Positions 54,145-62,248 of a stretch of DNA of 64,000 bases are shown here, in pieces; position 1 is the stretch's first letter; the number at the start of each line of letters is the position of its first letter. Under the pieces are notes generated by a model. The model did no database searches and was not told the origin of the DNA. It was given only the letters and a program-made list of their open reading frames with translations. Position numbers and translations under genes: made by a program. Location of the stretch: positions 2,108,001 through 2,172,000 of the forward strand of contig NZ_LN879502.1 of the NCBI RefSeq assembly GCF_001499655.1. Reading direction: 5' to 3'. The DNA is from Candidatus Protochlamydia naegleriophila (GTDB lineage: Bacteria > Chlamydiota > Chlamydiia > Chlamydiales > Parachlamydiaceae).

Positions 54145-54229
54145 AGTAACTCAAAATTGATGAAGAACCCTAATACATGAGGCTGGCTCAAAATGAATTT
54201 TTCAACACAGCCGTGTGAGCCGTGTGATA

Positions 54230-54709
54230 TCAAACATTGAGTAGCCAGATTTTAGCATTAAGTGATGTTGCATAAATAACCCAAATTAAATAAGGGATTA
54301 GCAAGATAGCTGCTAAGCGGCGCACAGACCACGCACTAAAGATGGTTAAAATAATCAATAAAGATAAGAGAAGAATATCTATCAATCCTAGGACAGGACT
54401 CTTCAAAGAAAAAAACAGAAATGACCAGAGTAAATTTAGCGTAAGTTGGGTTCCGTAAAACATTAAAGCAATAGTCCTCCGTGAAGAATATTCTGCTGTA
54501 AATATCAGCCAGCCAGAAATCGCTATCATCAAATAGAGAATGGTCCAAATAGGACCAAAAAGCCACCCTGGAGGAGTCCATGAAGGCTTAATTAATGAGG
54601 GATACCACGTTGACACACTTAGATTTGTCCAGTAACTAGCCCCGATCTCAACTGCCAGGCAAAGAATAATAAAAACGAATAATGAAGTTTTTGCATATTT
54701 TTGTTTCAC
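54230..54709 (-). CDS. tspO: TspO/MBR family tryptophan-rich sensory membrane protein
   Basis: 159 aa, five transmembrane segments. WYPSLIKPSWTPPGWLFGPI, LYLMIAISGWLIF, LNLLWSFLFFSLKSP and PYLIWVIYATSLNAKIWLLN are the TspO fingerprint with the conserved Trp/Pro and Asn residues. TspO binds porphyrins and handles oxidative or light stress. It starts at GTG (54709) with AGGAA 6 nt upstream. It lies 67 bp downstream of the DUF2867 gene on the same strand. Confidence 0.93.
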   Translation of the reverse strand: MKQKYAKTSLFVFIILCLAVEIGASYWTNLSVSTWYPSLIKPSWTPPGWLFGPIWTILYLMIAISGWLIFTAEYSSRRTIALMFYGTQLTLNLLWSFLFFSLKSPVLGLIDILLLSLLIILTIFSAWSVRRLAAILLIPYLIWVIYATSLNAKIWLLNV

Positions 54710-54776
54710 TTAACATTCCTTATTTTTTATAGCTGTTCCCTTTCTTCATGTTTCCAAACGACGAAGTAAATTTTAT

Positions 54777-56216
54777 TTAACTGCCTGCTAAAGCGTTTGC
54801 CATTTTCTGAAAGATAAAGAAATGAAAAGGAACGAGAGCATACCAATATAAACGTCCTAAAATACCTTTAGGGCGAAAAGTAGCTGTTTGAATAAGAAAC
54901 CACTTCTCACCTTCTTGTTTCGTATAAAATTCAAGCCAAGCCTCCCCCGGGAGTTTCATACCAGCATATAGAATTAAATTACCTTTATCTTTATCAGCAA
55001 CAATTACCCTCCAAAAATCTATCGAATCTCCGACTTGTAATTCAAAAGGATGTCTTCTCCCTCTATTTAAGCCTACGCCTCCAATCATTCGATCAAAAAA
55101 CCCCCGCAAATGCCAAGCCCAATTCATAGCCCAGTAACCATTACTTCCCCCAATTCGCCAAATCCTCTCGATAGCAGCTACTTTTGAATCCTTGATTATG
55201 ACTTTTTTTTCATCTTTTAGACAGCCTTCAACTGGAACCTGAATATAATTTTCAATATCCGGATTAGTGTCTCGAATTTCCCATGAATCCATCCAACTTG
55301 AAACAACTTCATTTTGCGAAATCTTTTGAAAAGCTAATTCCAGGGCTTCAAGGAATGTTAAACAAAGATGAGGAATGGTTTCTTTTATTTGATCCTTTTG
55401 GACAACAGTGCTTGTTTTCATACTTTCTACTAAGTAAGCACAAAGCGAGTAGCGAACCGACGTAATAAAAACCAACCAGTAACTGGATAAGCGAGGGGTA
55501 AGGACCGGAACATTTATTATCCATCTTTTAAGATTTCGAAATTCCGAGTACTTCAACATTACACCCTTAAATGTAAAAACTTCAGGACCACCAATGTCAA
55601 AAGTCTTATTCATGCATTTTTCATTGAGAAGCACCCTAGAAAGATAAAAAAGGACATCCCCTATTGCAATAGGCTGACATAAGGAGTTAACCCATTTTGG
55701 AGCAATCATTATGGGTAATTTTTCGCACAAATCCCTAATAATTTCGAAAGATGCACTGCCTGCCCCAATAATGATGCTGGCACGTAAAACTGTATAAGGA
55801 ATCCCGCTGTCCTTAAGTGTTTCTTCCACTAATAGTCTTGATTTGAGATGAGGGGATAGCTTTTTTTCATCATTAACAATTCCTCCTAGATAAATAATTT
55901 GCTTAATGTGTGAATGTTTCACACCTAGTAGGAATTGGTCTACTACTTGCTTTTCCGTATCGACTAAATTACCGACAATATCCGACATAGAATGCACAAG
56001 ATAATAAGCAGCATCAATATCAATGGGAATTTCTTTTAAAGTTTCAGGATTTCTTAAGTCTCCCCAAATATAGTGTAGATTGGACTGGTCTTCAGTAAAA
56101 ACTTTAGTGCCTTTAATGCGGCACAAAGCGTAAATTTGATGCCCTTGATTCAAGAGGTCAACAATAAGTCTTTTCCCTACAAATCCATTTGCTCCGGTTA
56201 TTAAAATCTTTGCCAT
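54777..56216 (-). CDS. NAD-binding SDR / DUF2867 fusion protein
   Basis: 479 aa. Residues 1-300 are an atypical SDR: ILITGANGFVGKRLIVDLL, IYLGGIVND and YTVLRASIIIGAGS. Residues about 330-479 are DUF2867: RIWRIGGSNGYWAMNWAW, LNRGRRHPFELQVGDSIDFW, MKLPGEAWLEFY and RPKGILGRLYWYALVPFH. The DUF2867 part is a START/polyketide-cyclase-like fold. The protein is of unknown function but commonly found near tspO and photoreactivation genes, as here. GGGATG upstream of the ATG. Confidence 0.9.
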   Translation of the reverse strand: MAKILITGANGFVGKRLIVDLLNQGHQIYALCRIKGTKVFTEDQSNLHYIWGDLRNPETLKEIPIDIDAAYYLVHSMSDIVGNLVDTEKQVVDQFLLGVKHSHIKQIIYLGGIVNDEKKLSPHLKSRLLVEETLKDSGIPYTVLRASIIIGAGSASFEIIRDLCEKLPIMIAPKWVNSLCQPIAIGDVLFYLSRVLLNEKCMNKTFDIGGPEVFTFKGVMLKYSEFRNLKRWIINVPVLTPRLSSYWLVFITSVRYSLCAYLVESMKTSTVVQKDQIKETIPHLCLTFLEALELAFQKISQNEVVSSWMDSWEIRDTNPDIENYIQVPVEGCLKDEKKVIIKDSKVAAIERIWRIGGSNGYWAMNWAWHLRGFFDRMIGGVGLNRGRRHPFELQVGDSIDFWRVIVADKDKGNLILYAGMKLPGEAWLEFYTKQEGEKWFLIQTATFRPKGILGRLYWYALVPFHFFIFQKMANALAGS

Positions 56217-56299
56217 AGATGCATCCCTATTTCTCTCTTGATTTCATTGCGACGTAAAATTCTTATTGACGCTTTGCCATTAGATGTACAAAGCCCACG

Positions 56300-56429
56300 T
56301 AACTTGAATAGTTTTTTAGGCCAAACAAAAAATATTCTATCAAAAGAAATAATTAATTTTTTTAATAACAGTTTCTATGCTTTCTGGTAGCTCAAGTTCT
56401 TTAGCTACATCGCCAAACCCTTGAAGATG
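56300..56429. repeat. 130-bp direct repeat, copy B (AbiEii tail plus 3' flank)
   Basis: Same orientation as 54015-54144. This copy belongs to the intact abiEii gene, so it is probably the parent. Confidence 0.85.
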
Positions 56430-57173
56430 CGCAGTCCAAAGTCGTTGGAGAGCTAGATGACCTGACTCATCAAACTGTATGGGTTTTAGCATTGTTCCCC
56501 GATTTTCAAATGTCTTTTGGACATTTTCAGATAGTTTTTTAGAAGTTTGCAAGCCTTTATCACGTAAAAGTAAAAGCAAATCATGAAAATCCTTCATACG
56601 GCTATTTCTAGAACCCTTTGAAAGCACGATCTCTAGTTTTTCTGCAAAAATTGTTTCGATAGGATAGACTAAAAGAGAAATTGATTCCTCAAAAAATAGC
56701 TTTCCACGATATTCAAAAAGCTTAATTTCTAGATTCTCTGGTTCTACCACATCTCCAACGCCAATATCCACATGGATTTTATCTTTCATCTTGGCAAAAG
56801 AGGCTTTGAAAAGTGTGCGATATCCAGGATATTCCATATGTGGTTGAGAAAGTAATTCTATGCTTTCAAAGGAAAAGGTGAATCCATCGTTTAATGATAT
56901 CGATACAATATCTTCGAAAACTTCTTGAAGCCCTTTTACCTCGGCATTCATGCGCGTTAAAAGAAAATCAAGATCTACTGTTTCCCTGCCTATTTTCATC
57001 ATGTAAGAAAGCAGAAATCCGCCTTTGAATATGAACTTATCGATGTGAGATGACCTCGCTAGTCTTGCTAGAAATCTTTCTAGAAGAAGTTGTTTCCAGC
57101 AAGCGTTGAAAGGGATTTCCTTTTCTTTGGCAATGGTTTGAAGTCTATCTTTGAGGGCTTGTTCATTTATCAT
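56340..57173 (-). CDS. AbiEii/AbiGii-family nucleotidyltransferase toxin
   Basis: 277 aa. KFIFKGGFLLSYMMKIGRET and VDLDFLLTRMNAE carry the GG...DxD nucleotidyltransferase motif; IHVDIGVGDV, IETIFAEKLEIVLSKGSRNSRMKDFHDLLLLL is the typical AbiEii segment with the K-LxR-KD motif. AbiE systems block phage or act as toxin-antitoxin pairs by modifying tRNA ends. The gene starts within the stop of the truncated antitoxin (ATGA). Toxin intact with antitoxin broken is a notable combination. Confidence 0.9.
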   Translation of the reverse strand: MINEQALKDRLQTIAKEKEIPFNACWKQLLLERFLARLARSSHIDKFIFKGGFLLSYMMKIGRETVDLDFLLTRMNAEVKGLQEVFEDIVSISLNDGFTFSFESIELLSQPHMEYPGYRTLFKASFAKMKDKIHVDIGVGDVVEPENLEIKLFEYRGKLFFEESISLLVYPIETIFAEKLEIVLSKGSRNSRMKDFHDLLLLLRDKGLQTSKKLSENVQKTFENRGTMLKPIQFDESGHLALQRLWTAHLQGFGDVAKELELPESIETVIKKINYFF

Positions 57174-57475
57174 GTGGTTAAACTTAGTGAATATAGTGAA
57201 ATGTCGAATTGAAGCTTTTTAGCATATGCTTCAAGCTTTATTAGATCGATGCAGTTTTTTCCGCCTTGTCCTATGGCTGACTTCAAAGCTTTAATAGCAG
57301 TTTCTCGACTGAGGAGACGAAAAGCGTCTATAATTGTGCGCTCCCGATCAAAAATTGGAATACGCGTTCCTTCTAATTCGATTTCAATTTTGCCTAAATT
57401 AAGGTCACGAAAGCGAACGATTTTAATTTGACGGTTACTTCGAGCCGAAGTTCCATGCCGAATCCCAATCCAATG
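57170..57475 (-). pseudogene. AbiEi antitoxin, N-terminally truncated
   Basis: Minus-strand reading gives HWIGIRHGTSARSNRQIKIV, RFRDLNLGKIEIELEGTRIP, IFDRERTIIDAFRLL and an Ile/Leu-rich end; this is the C-terminal AbiEi-like domain (type IV-TA antitoxin AbiEi_4). The winged-helix N-terminus is absent. The frame continues directly from the truncated integrase, separated by one TAA. About 100 codons remain. Its stop overlaps the AbiEii start. Whether any product is made is unknown. Confidence 0.8.
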
Positions 57476-58234
57476 TTATCGTAATTCATCAATGACAGCC
57501 TCTACAAGAGGGACGCTGCGTGGCGTGCCATTCTTCGTTTCTTTGAGATGAGCGAGCTTGTTGTCAAAATCAATTTGATTCCATGTTAGGCTTAAAATTT
57601 CGCCTTGTCTCATTCCAGTTGTAAACGCCAAAAGAACAATGCAATATAAATAACCATTGCGGCTTTGACGACAAGCCGCCATTAAGCGCTGCACTTCTTC
57701 TTGAGTTAAGACGCGATCTCTTCCAGGGTTTTCCTTAAGCTTAATCAAATTAAAACAGGGGTTATCATCAATCCAACGAAGCTGCCTACAGGCATAGCTC
57801 AAGACTGACGACAAGGTCGCCATGTAGCGATTGACGGTCGCAGAGGAGCGTTTTTCTCCTCTATTAGTCGGCGTCTCTATTAACAATAGCCTTTCTTTAC
57901 CCAGTCGCTCGGGCGTCAAGTGGACAAGAGCGTAATTGCCTAAGCGTTCGCGCCAATAATTTAAATGACGAAGGGAATCCTTAGCTGAGCGGTGATGTTC
58001 AAGAGCACCATTGTTGATGAAATGATCGACAAGCTCAGAAAAAGTATGCTGATTCTTATGCTTGCTAAAATTGAACTGTCCTTGCTTGATCTGTCTTTCT
58101 ACATCGATTGCCCAGTCGTCAGCTTCTTGCTTACGAGCAAAATGGTTGCAGACAGTCGGATAGCCCTTAACACGAATGACAGCGCGCCAATGCGTCGTCC
58201 CGTCTTTATTTTTGCGTTTAAATATAGACGCCAT
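57476..58234 (-). pseudogene. Tyrosine recombinase/phage integrase, C-terminally truncated
   Basis: About 252 codons. ASIFKRKNKDGTTHWRAVIR is the arm-binding N-terminus, a core-binding domain follows (KDSLRHLNYWRERLGNYAL), and FTTGMRQGEILSLTWNQID has the first catalytic Arg, then the beta-hairpin Lys region (LKETKNGTPRSVPL). The HxxR and Tyr catalytic motifs are missing; the frame stops at 57476 and runs on into AbiEi sequence. The ATG at 58234 is a sensible start; a longer frame from 58327 is unlikely. It lies next to the tRNA gene. Confidence 0.88.
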
Positions 58235-58390
58235 GTGCTCAAACCTTTGATTATGTTGGGTTCGAGCGGTTGGATGGTGTGCGTTAAGATTGTTTTTTAC
58301 TGCACCGTCATTGCACCGCAATGACAAATTTTAACTTGAATATTGTTATTCATTCAAGCTAATTCGTGCTCATAAGTGCTTAGAAAAGAG

Positions 58391-58463
58391 TGGGGCAAGT
58401 AGGATTTGAACCTACGACCAGCGGGTTATGAGTCCGCTGCTCTAACCACTGAGCTATTGCCCC
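58391..58463 (-). tRNA. tRNA with CAT anticodon (Met type)
   Basis: 73 nt; acceptor stem GGGGCAA/TTGCCCC pairs over 7 bp, T-arm GTAGGTTCAAATCCTAC folds, D-arm AGCTCAGTGGTTAGAGC, anticodon loop CTCATAA with CAT. The bottom pair of the anticodon stem is A-C rather than Watson-Crick. Elongator Met or lysidine-modified Ile2 cannot be told apart from sequence. CCA is not encoded. It serves as the island attachment site. Confidence 0.93.
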
Positions 58464-58522
58464 ATAATTGAATTGTGGTACCTAATACCATACCACTTTC
58501 GCTCAACAAAAATCAACACTTT

Positions 58523-60079
58523 CTAGCGACGAATCTGATCGCCGCTCTTTTCCGCCTCTTCCTGACTCTCAAGTGTCTTCAGATAGTACTGTGCAAGATC
58601 TCTCTTCAATTGAATCAAAGCCGGACGATAAATGTACATCATGTGCCCCGCATCATAATAGGTCATCGTCACATGACCCGGAAAAGAAGGATCCAATCCC
58701 AAATGATTAAAAGTATACTCCGTCGCAAAAAAAGGAGTCGCCAAATCATAGTATCCATTAGCCACAAATACCCGCATGTAAGGATTTTTCGTCATTACAC
58801 TGCGCAAATTCTCAGCCACATTTAAATATTGATTCCCATTCCCATACTTCCAAGGCTGGACATTCGTCAATATTTTGTAGTGCGTGTCTTTCTCCCACTT
58901 AAGGTCTGTCCGAACATAGTGATTAAAAGTGGCTGTAAAGGCCCCAAAGATGGCATCTGCACTGGGATCATACTCAAAATACTCCCCTACGGCATCGATA
59001 TCGATTCCCTGAAAACGACTGTCAAAACGACCAACGGTGCGCCGTTGGGTGCGTAAGAGCTCTTTTGCATAGCGCATCATATCGATGCGCAAGTTGCTGC
59101 GCTCAATGTAATCAGGAGTCAAACCTGTAAAGCGCGCCAGTTTCTGAACCATGTTTTTGCGCTGCTCCGAAGTCAGCAAGTCACCCTTAAAAAGGGCTGT
59201 CGAATAGTCATCGGTTACAAAATCGCGTGCCTGCTTGAGCACTTCATCCAAAGATGCATTCTGCAAATCGGCAGGAAGCTTTTTATGGTACCAGGCTGTC
59301 GCCGTATAACTTGGCAAAAAGAGTAGATAAGAAAGATCATTGCCAACGCTAAAGTCGATGGATTGAAAATTGAGTACCGAAGAGACCAGAACAAGGCCAT
59401 TGACATTCACATAATATTGGTCGTGTAAGTATCCAGCAAGACCTGCCGCCCGCGTCGTGCCATAGCTTTCCCCTGCAATAAACTTTGGCGACTCCCACCG
59501 ATTGTAGCGGGTAATATAGAGCCTGATAAACTCTGCAACCGATTTTATGTCTTCTTCGACGCCATGGTAGTCTTTTGCCGTATCAGCCGGAATGGCCCGG
59601 CTATATCCAGTCGAGACAGGATCGATAAAAACCAAATCGGTCACATCCAAGATCGAAAATTCATTATCAACAAGGTGATAAGGAGGCAAAGCGTCACCGT
59701 TATCAGTCAAGGCTACTCTTTTGGGTCCAAAGGTGCCCATATGAAGCCAAACAGAGGAAGAGCCAGGCCCCCCATTAAAGCAAAAGGTTACAGGCCTTTG
59801 GCTTAAATCATCGACCCCATCTTTAGTATAACTGATGAAAAATAGACTGGCTTTGGGATCGCACTTATCGTCTTTTAGAAGCAATGTACCGGCAATGGCT
59901 TTATAGGAGATTGACTTTCCATCAACCACAACCTCATGCGCTGTTTCGGAAAAAACCTCTTGAACCGCACACTTAGACTCTGTCTCGACTTTCGTCTCTG
60001 CTTTTTTCTCTTCTGCACCAGTCAAAGGCATAAGCCAGAGACTTAAACAGGATAATAAGTAGCCTAGTTTTGTTCGCAT
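58523..60079 (-). CDS. Exported serine carboxypeptidase (S10 family)
   Basis: 518 aa. Signal peptide in the first 22 residues (LGYLLSCLSLWLMPLTGA). FCFNGGPGSSSVWLHMG is the S10 oxyanion region, FIAGESYGTTRAAGLA the nucleophile Ser, NGYYDLATPF the Asp and YYDAGHMMYI the His. Likely degrades peptides in the periplasm or outside the cell. Peptidase S10 homologues are widespread in environmental bacteria and fit nutrient scavenging. Start at ATG 60079 or TTG 60091 is uncertain. Confidence 0.9.
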   Translation of the reverse strand: MRTKLGYLLSCLSLWLMPLTGAEEKKAETKVETESKCAVQEVFSETAHEVVVDGKSISYKAIAGTLLLKDDKCDPKASLFFISYTKDGVDDLSQRPVTFCFNGGPGSSSVWLHMGTFGPKRVALTDNGDALPPYHLVDNEFSILDVTDLVFIDPVSTGYSRAIPADTAKDYHGVEEDIKSVAEFIRLYITRYNRWESPKFIAGESYGTTRAAGLAGYLHDQYYVNVNGLVLVSSVLNFQSIDFSVGNDLSYLLFLPSYTATAWYHKKLPADLQNASLDEVLKQARDFVTDDYSTALFKGDLLTSEQRKNMVQKLARFTGLTPDYIERSNLRIDMMRYAKELLRTQRRTVGRFDSRFQGIDIDAVGEYFEYDPSADAIFGAFTATFNHYVRTDLKWEKDTHYKILTNVQPWKYGNGNQYLNVAENLRSVMTKNPYMRVFVANGYYDLATPFFATEYTFNHLGLDPSFPGHVTMTYYDAGHMMYIYRPALIQLKRDLAQYYLKTLESQEEAEKSGDQIRR

Positions 60080-60285
60080 TCCCTCTCTCAACTCCCATGT
60101 AAGCTTGTTCTCTAAAGTCTTTATCGAAATCAGTCTATTGCAATGCTTTTTCTTTTGCCAGCTTCTCTACGCCAAAATGAGTCGAAAAATGACCTCCTTC
60201 CTTCCTACTGCACAAAATTTGTTTTCATTTTTTTTTATAACACTTTAAAATTAGGATTTTAGATACATACTTAACTCATTTATGG

Positions 60286-61089
60286 ATGCCAATGATCGTT
60301 AATTTAATCACTATCCGTTCTTTCAATTTCTCTTCATCCAGCATGGCCCGCCCTCTTTTGACAAATAGAGTGGCTGTGATCGCCTCGCTCGCAATCGCAG
60401 TTTTCACCTGCTCAGCTTACTGGATTTATCAAAAAATTGCCCAGCGCCGCCTTGCAACAAGAGAGCTCCAACTCGATACTGAGCAAAGGACAATAGAAGC
60501 TGCTGGACGCTATTTCCCAGTTAAAGGGCAATTTGACCCAAGCTATCTCGATTTTTCTCACAAGCGACTGGAAAGGGAATGGCATGCCCTAGAGCCTTTA
60601 TTAAGGAGTGAGAGAGGCTGGGATAATCCCATTCTTATCACCAAATTTTCTGCTTTGATGGAGCAAGCAAGAGAAGAGATTGACCTCATCTTTCATCAAG
60701 TGGATGAATTGACTGAGGATCATCCTGAGAAGGCAGCGACTATGGCAAGGATGCTGGCCGATCAAGGGACGACTTACAACTTTTGCTATAAGTACTTTCG
60801 CTGCAGCTTGACTCAATTTTATCATTTAGCGAGGGGGCGCGTTCACATTCAAAATAACCGCTACCGCCTTCCCCAAACCGTCACGGAAGAGGCCAAAGCC
60901 TCCTTTTACACCCCTGGAACGCCTCAATATCGCTGGAGAGAAATCTACAATCAGTTTTGTGCCAAGCTCGACCACTATCAGATGAAAGAGGCTATGAGGC
61001 GCAAAGATGGGCGTTTTGTCAATTGGGCGGAACCCGATCTTGTACCCACAGCCCCATTCTTGCCATTCCCCGATACTACTCCAACTTAA
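60286..61089 (+). CDS. Hypothetical protein with one N-terminal membrane segment
   Basis: 267 aa. A hydrophobic segment at about 28-49 (VAVIASLAIAVFTCSAYWIY) is followed by a long helical domain rich in Arg/Glu (LERLEREW-like, MEQAREEIDLIFHQV) and a Pro-rich tail. Not recognised; probably chlamydia-specific. Start uncertain: ATG 60286 or ATG 60343. The 3' end overlaps the convergent DUF167 gene by 14 bp. Confidence 0.65.
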   Translation: MPMIVNLITIRSFNFSSSSMARPLLTNRVAVIASLAIAVFTCSAYWIYQKIAQRRLATRELQLDTEQRTIEAAGRYFPVKGQFDPSYLDFSHKRLEREWHALEPLLRSERGWDNPILITKFSALMEQAREEIDLIFHQVDELTEDHPEKAATMARMLADQGTTYNFCYKYFRCSLTQFYHLARGRVHIQNNRYRLPQTVTEEAKASFYTPGTPQYRWREIYNQFCAKLDHYQMKEAMRRKDGRFVNWAEPDLVPTAPFLPFPDTTPT

Positions 61090-61366
61090 GCGGGAGCTTC
61101 TTTTGGAGTTGATCCAGTGAAATGTTTGTCAAACAGAGCCGCTTATGGCGGCTTGTTTCGCCTTGAATGAGTTGAATATGAGATTTGCCAATGTCTAGCA
61201 GATCAGCCAAAAAACGGACTAATTCGGCATTCGCCTGCCCTTTATCTGGCACGGCGGCCAATCGGACTTTTAATTCTTCGCCTTCCCACCCAGCAATTTG
61301 TGAACGTGAGGCCTTGGGGATGACCTTGACTTTAAGTACAATGCCTTGATTTGTCTGTTGAAACAT
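61076..61366 (-). CDS. DUF167 (YggU-like) protein
   Basis: 96 aa. VKVIPKASRSQIAGWEGEEL, LKVRLAAVPDKGQANAELV and the pattern IQLIQGETSRHKRLCL are the conserved YggU features. Fold is known but function is not. It is convergent with two hypothetical membrane-associated genes and overlaps one of them. Confidence 0.9.
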   Translation of the reverse strand: MFQQTNQGIVLKVKVIPKASRSQIAGWEGEELKVRLAAVPDKGQANAELVRFLADLLDIGKSHIQLIQGETSRHKRLCLTNISLDQLQKKLPLKLE

Positions 61367-61381
61367 TTCCCCCCATGAGCT

Positions 61382-61741
61382 ATGAATAAAAGAAAAAAGA
61401 CAATGACGATGGCATCCAATAAAACAGCCCTTCTTACTTGCGCATCTCTTCTCACCTGCGGGGCAATCGCAAATCTCGCCCGGCTGTTTTGGAATATTCC
61501 CCTATCGATTGGAAGCTTATATCTTCCTGGTTGGACAGGAGCCATTGCTTTTGTCTTATTGGGATTATTGGCCGCCTGGTCGTTTAGAGAGATTTACGCT
61601 TTTGATCGGCTAATAAATCTTTTATATCGGCAAAAGATACCAGTGTCGCCCCCGCCTTCTGCATCAGCTGAAGAGCCTTCTGAGAATCGTGAGGTTGAAG
61701 ATTCACCCCTCGACACGCATCCACAATCACATAAGGATTAA
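61382..61741 (+). CDS. Small membrane protein overlapping pncA antisense
   Basis: 119 aa. Two hydrophobic segments around residues 16-37 (LLTCASLLTCGAIANLARLF) and 52-68 (AIAFVLLGLLAAW) and a hydrophilic Pro/Ser/Glu-rich tail. The tail (about 50 residues) is encoded by DNA antisense to the 3' end of pncA, an overlap of 158 bp. Not recognised. The paired hydrophobic segments make it plausible as a real gene, but the tail composition may only reflect the opposite strand. Confidence 0.5.
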   Translation: MNKRKKTMTMASNKTALLTCASLLTCGAIANLARLFWNIPLSIGSLYLPGWTGAIAFVLLGLLAAWSFREIYAFDRLINLLYRQKIPVSPPPSASAEEPSENREVEDSPLDTHPQSHKD

Positions 61742-62231
61742 ACCCCAGCTGAACGGCATCCAATACCGTGTGCTTGACGCAGTAATCGGTGGCAAGGCCT
61801 GCGATGTAGAGCTCCTTCACACTTTTTTCTCTTAAGTAATTTTCCAGTCCCGTCGACTTGCGATGGCCATTATCAAAAAATGTGCTGTAGCTATCAATCA
61901 GTGCGTCGGTTCCCTTATAAATGATTTTGTCGATCTTTGTGTGATCCCAACCCGGCGCAAGGTCGGATCCGCGCGTTCCCTGCACGCAATGCACGGGCCA
62001 TAAGATCTGATCGATTCCTGCTAAATTCACATGTTCCCCCACCTTCTTACCATAGTTGCTCGCAAAGCTTCCATGGTCCGAAGGGTGCCAATCTTTAGTG
62101 GCGATGATGAGATCAAAGGGATAGTGCAACAATTCGTTGATTAAAGGAATGATTTCATTGCCATGATTAACCGCTAAGGATCCACCTGGAACGAAATCAT
62201 TTTGAATATCAACTAATAGAAGAGCTCTCAT
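61584..62231 (-). CDS. pncA: Nicotinamidase
   Basis: 215 aa. LLLVDIQNDFVPGGSLAV (catalytic Asp8), ATKDWHPSDHGSF (metal ligands Asp47, His49, His53), DKIIYKGTD (Lys106) and GLATDYCVKHTVLDA (Cys151) are the complete Asp-Lys-Cys triad and metal site. It deaminates nicotinamide to nicotinate for NAD salvage. It lies 17 nt downstream of pncB, so the pair forms a two-step route to nicotinate mononucleotide. Confidence 0.93.
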   Translation of the reverse strand: MRALLLVDIQNDFVPGGSLAVNHGNEIIPLINELLHYPFDLIIATKDWHPSDHGSFASNYGKKVGEHVNLAGIDQILWPVHCVQGTRGSDLAPGWDHTKIDKIIYKGTDALIDSYSTFFDNGHRKSTGLENYLREKSVKELYIAGLATDYCVKHTVLDAVQLGFNPYVIVDACRGVNLQPHDSQKALQLMQKAGATLVSFADIKDLLADQKRKSL

Positions 62232-62248
62232 CGTTAGAAACCCATATG

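Larger units (their letters stand above)
53125..58463. mobile_element. Small decayed tRNA-associated genomic island
   Basis: About 5.3 kb bounded by the intact tRNA gene on the right and a tRNA-derived copy on the left. Contents: a truncated tyrosine recombinase facing away from the tRNA, an AbiEi/AbiEii phage-defence-type toxin unit with broken antitoxin, a duplicated abiEii tail, and TspO and DUF2867 genes. The recombinase lacks its C-terminal catalytic half, so the element cannot move by itself. Confidence 0.7.
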
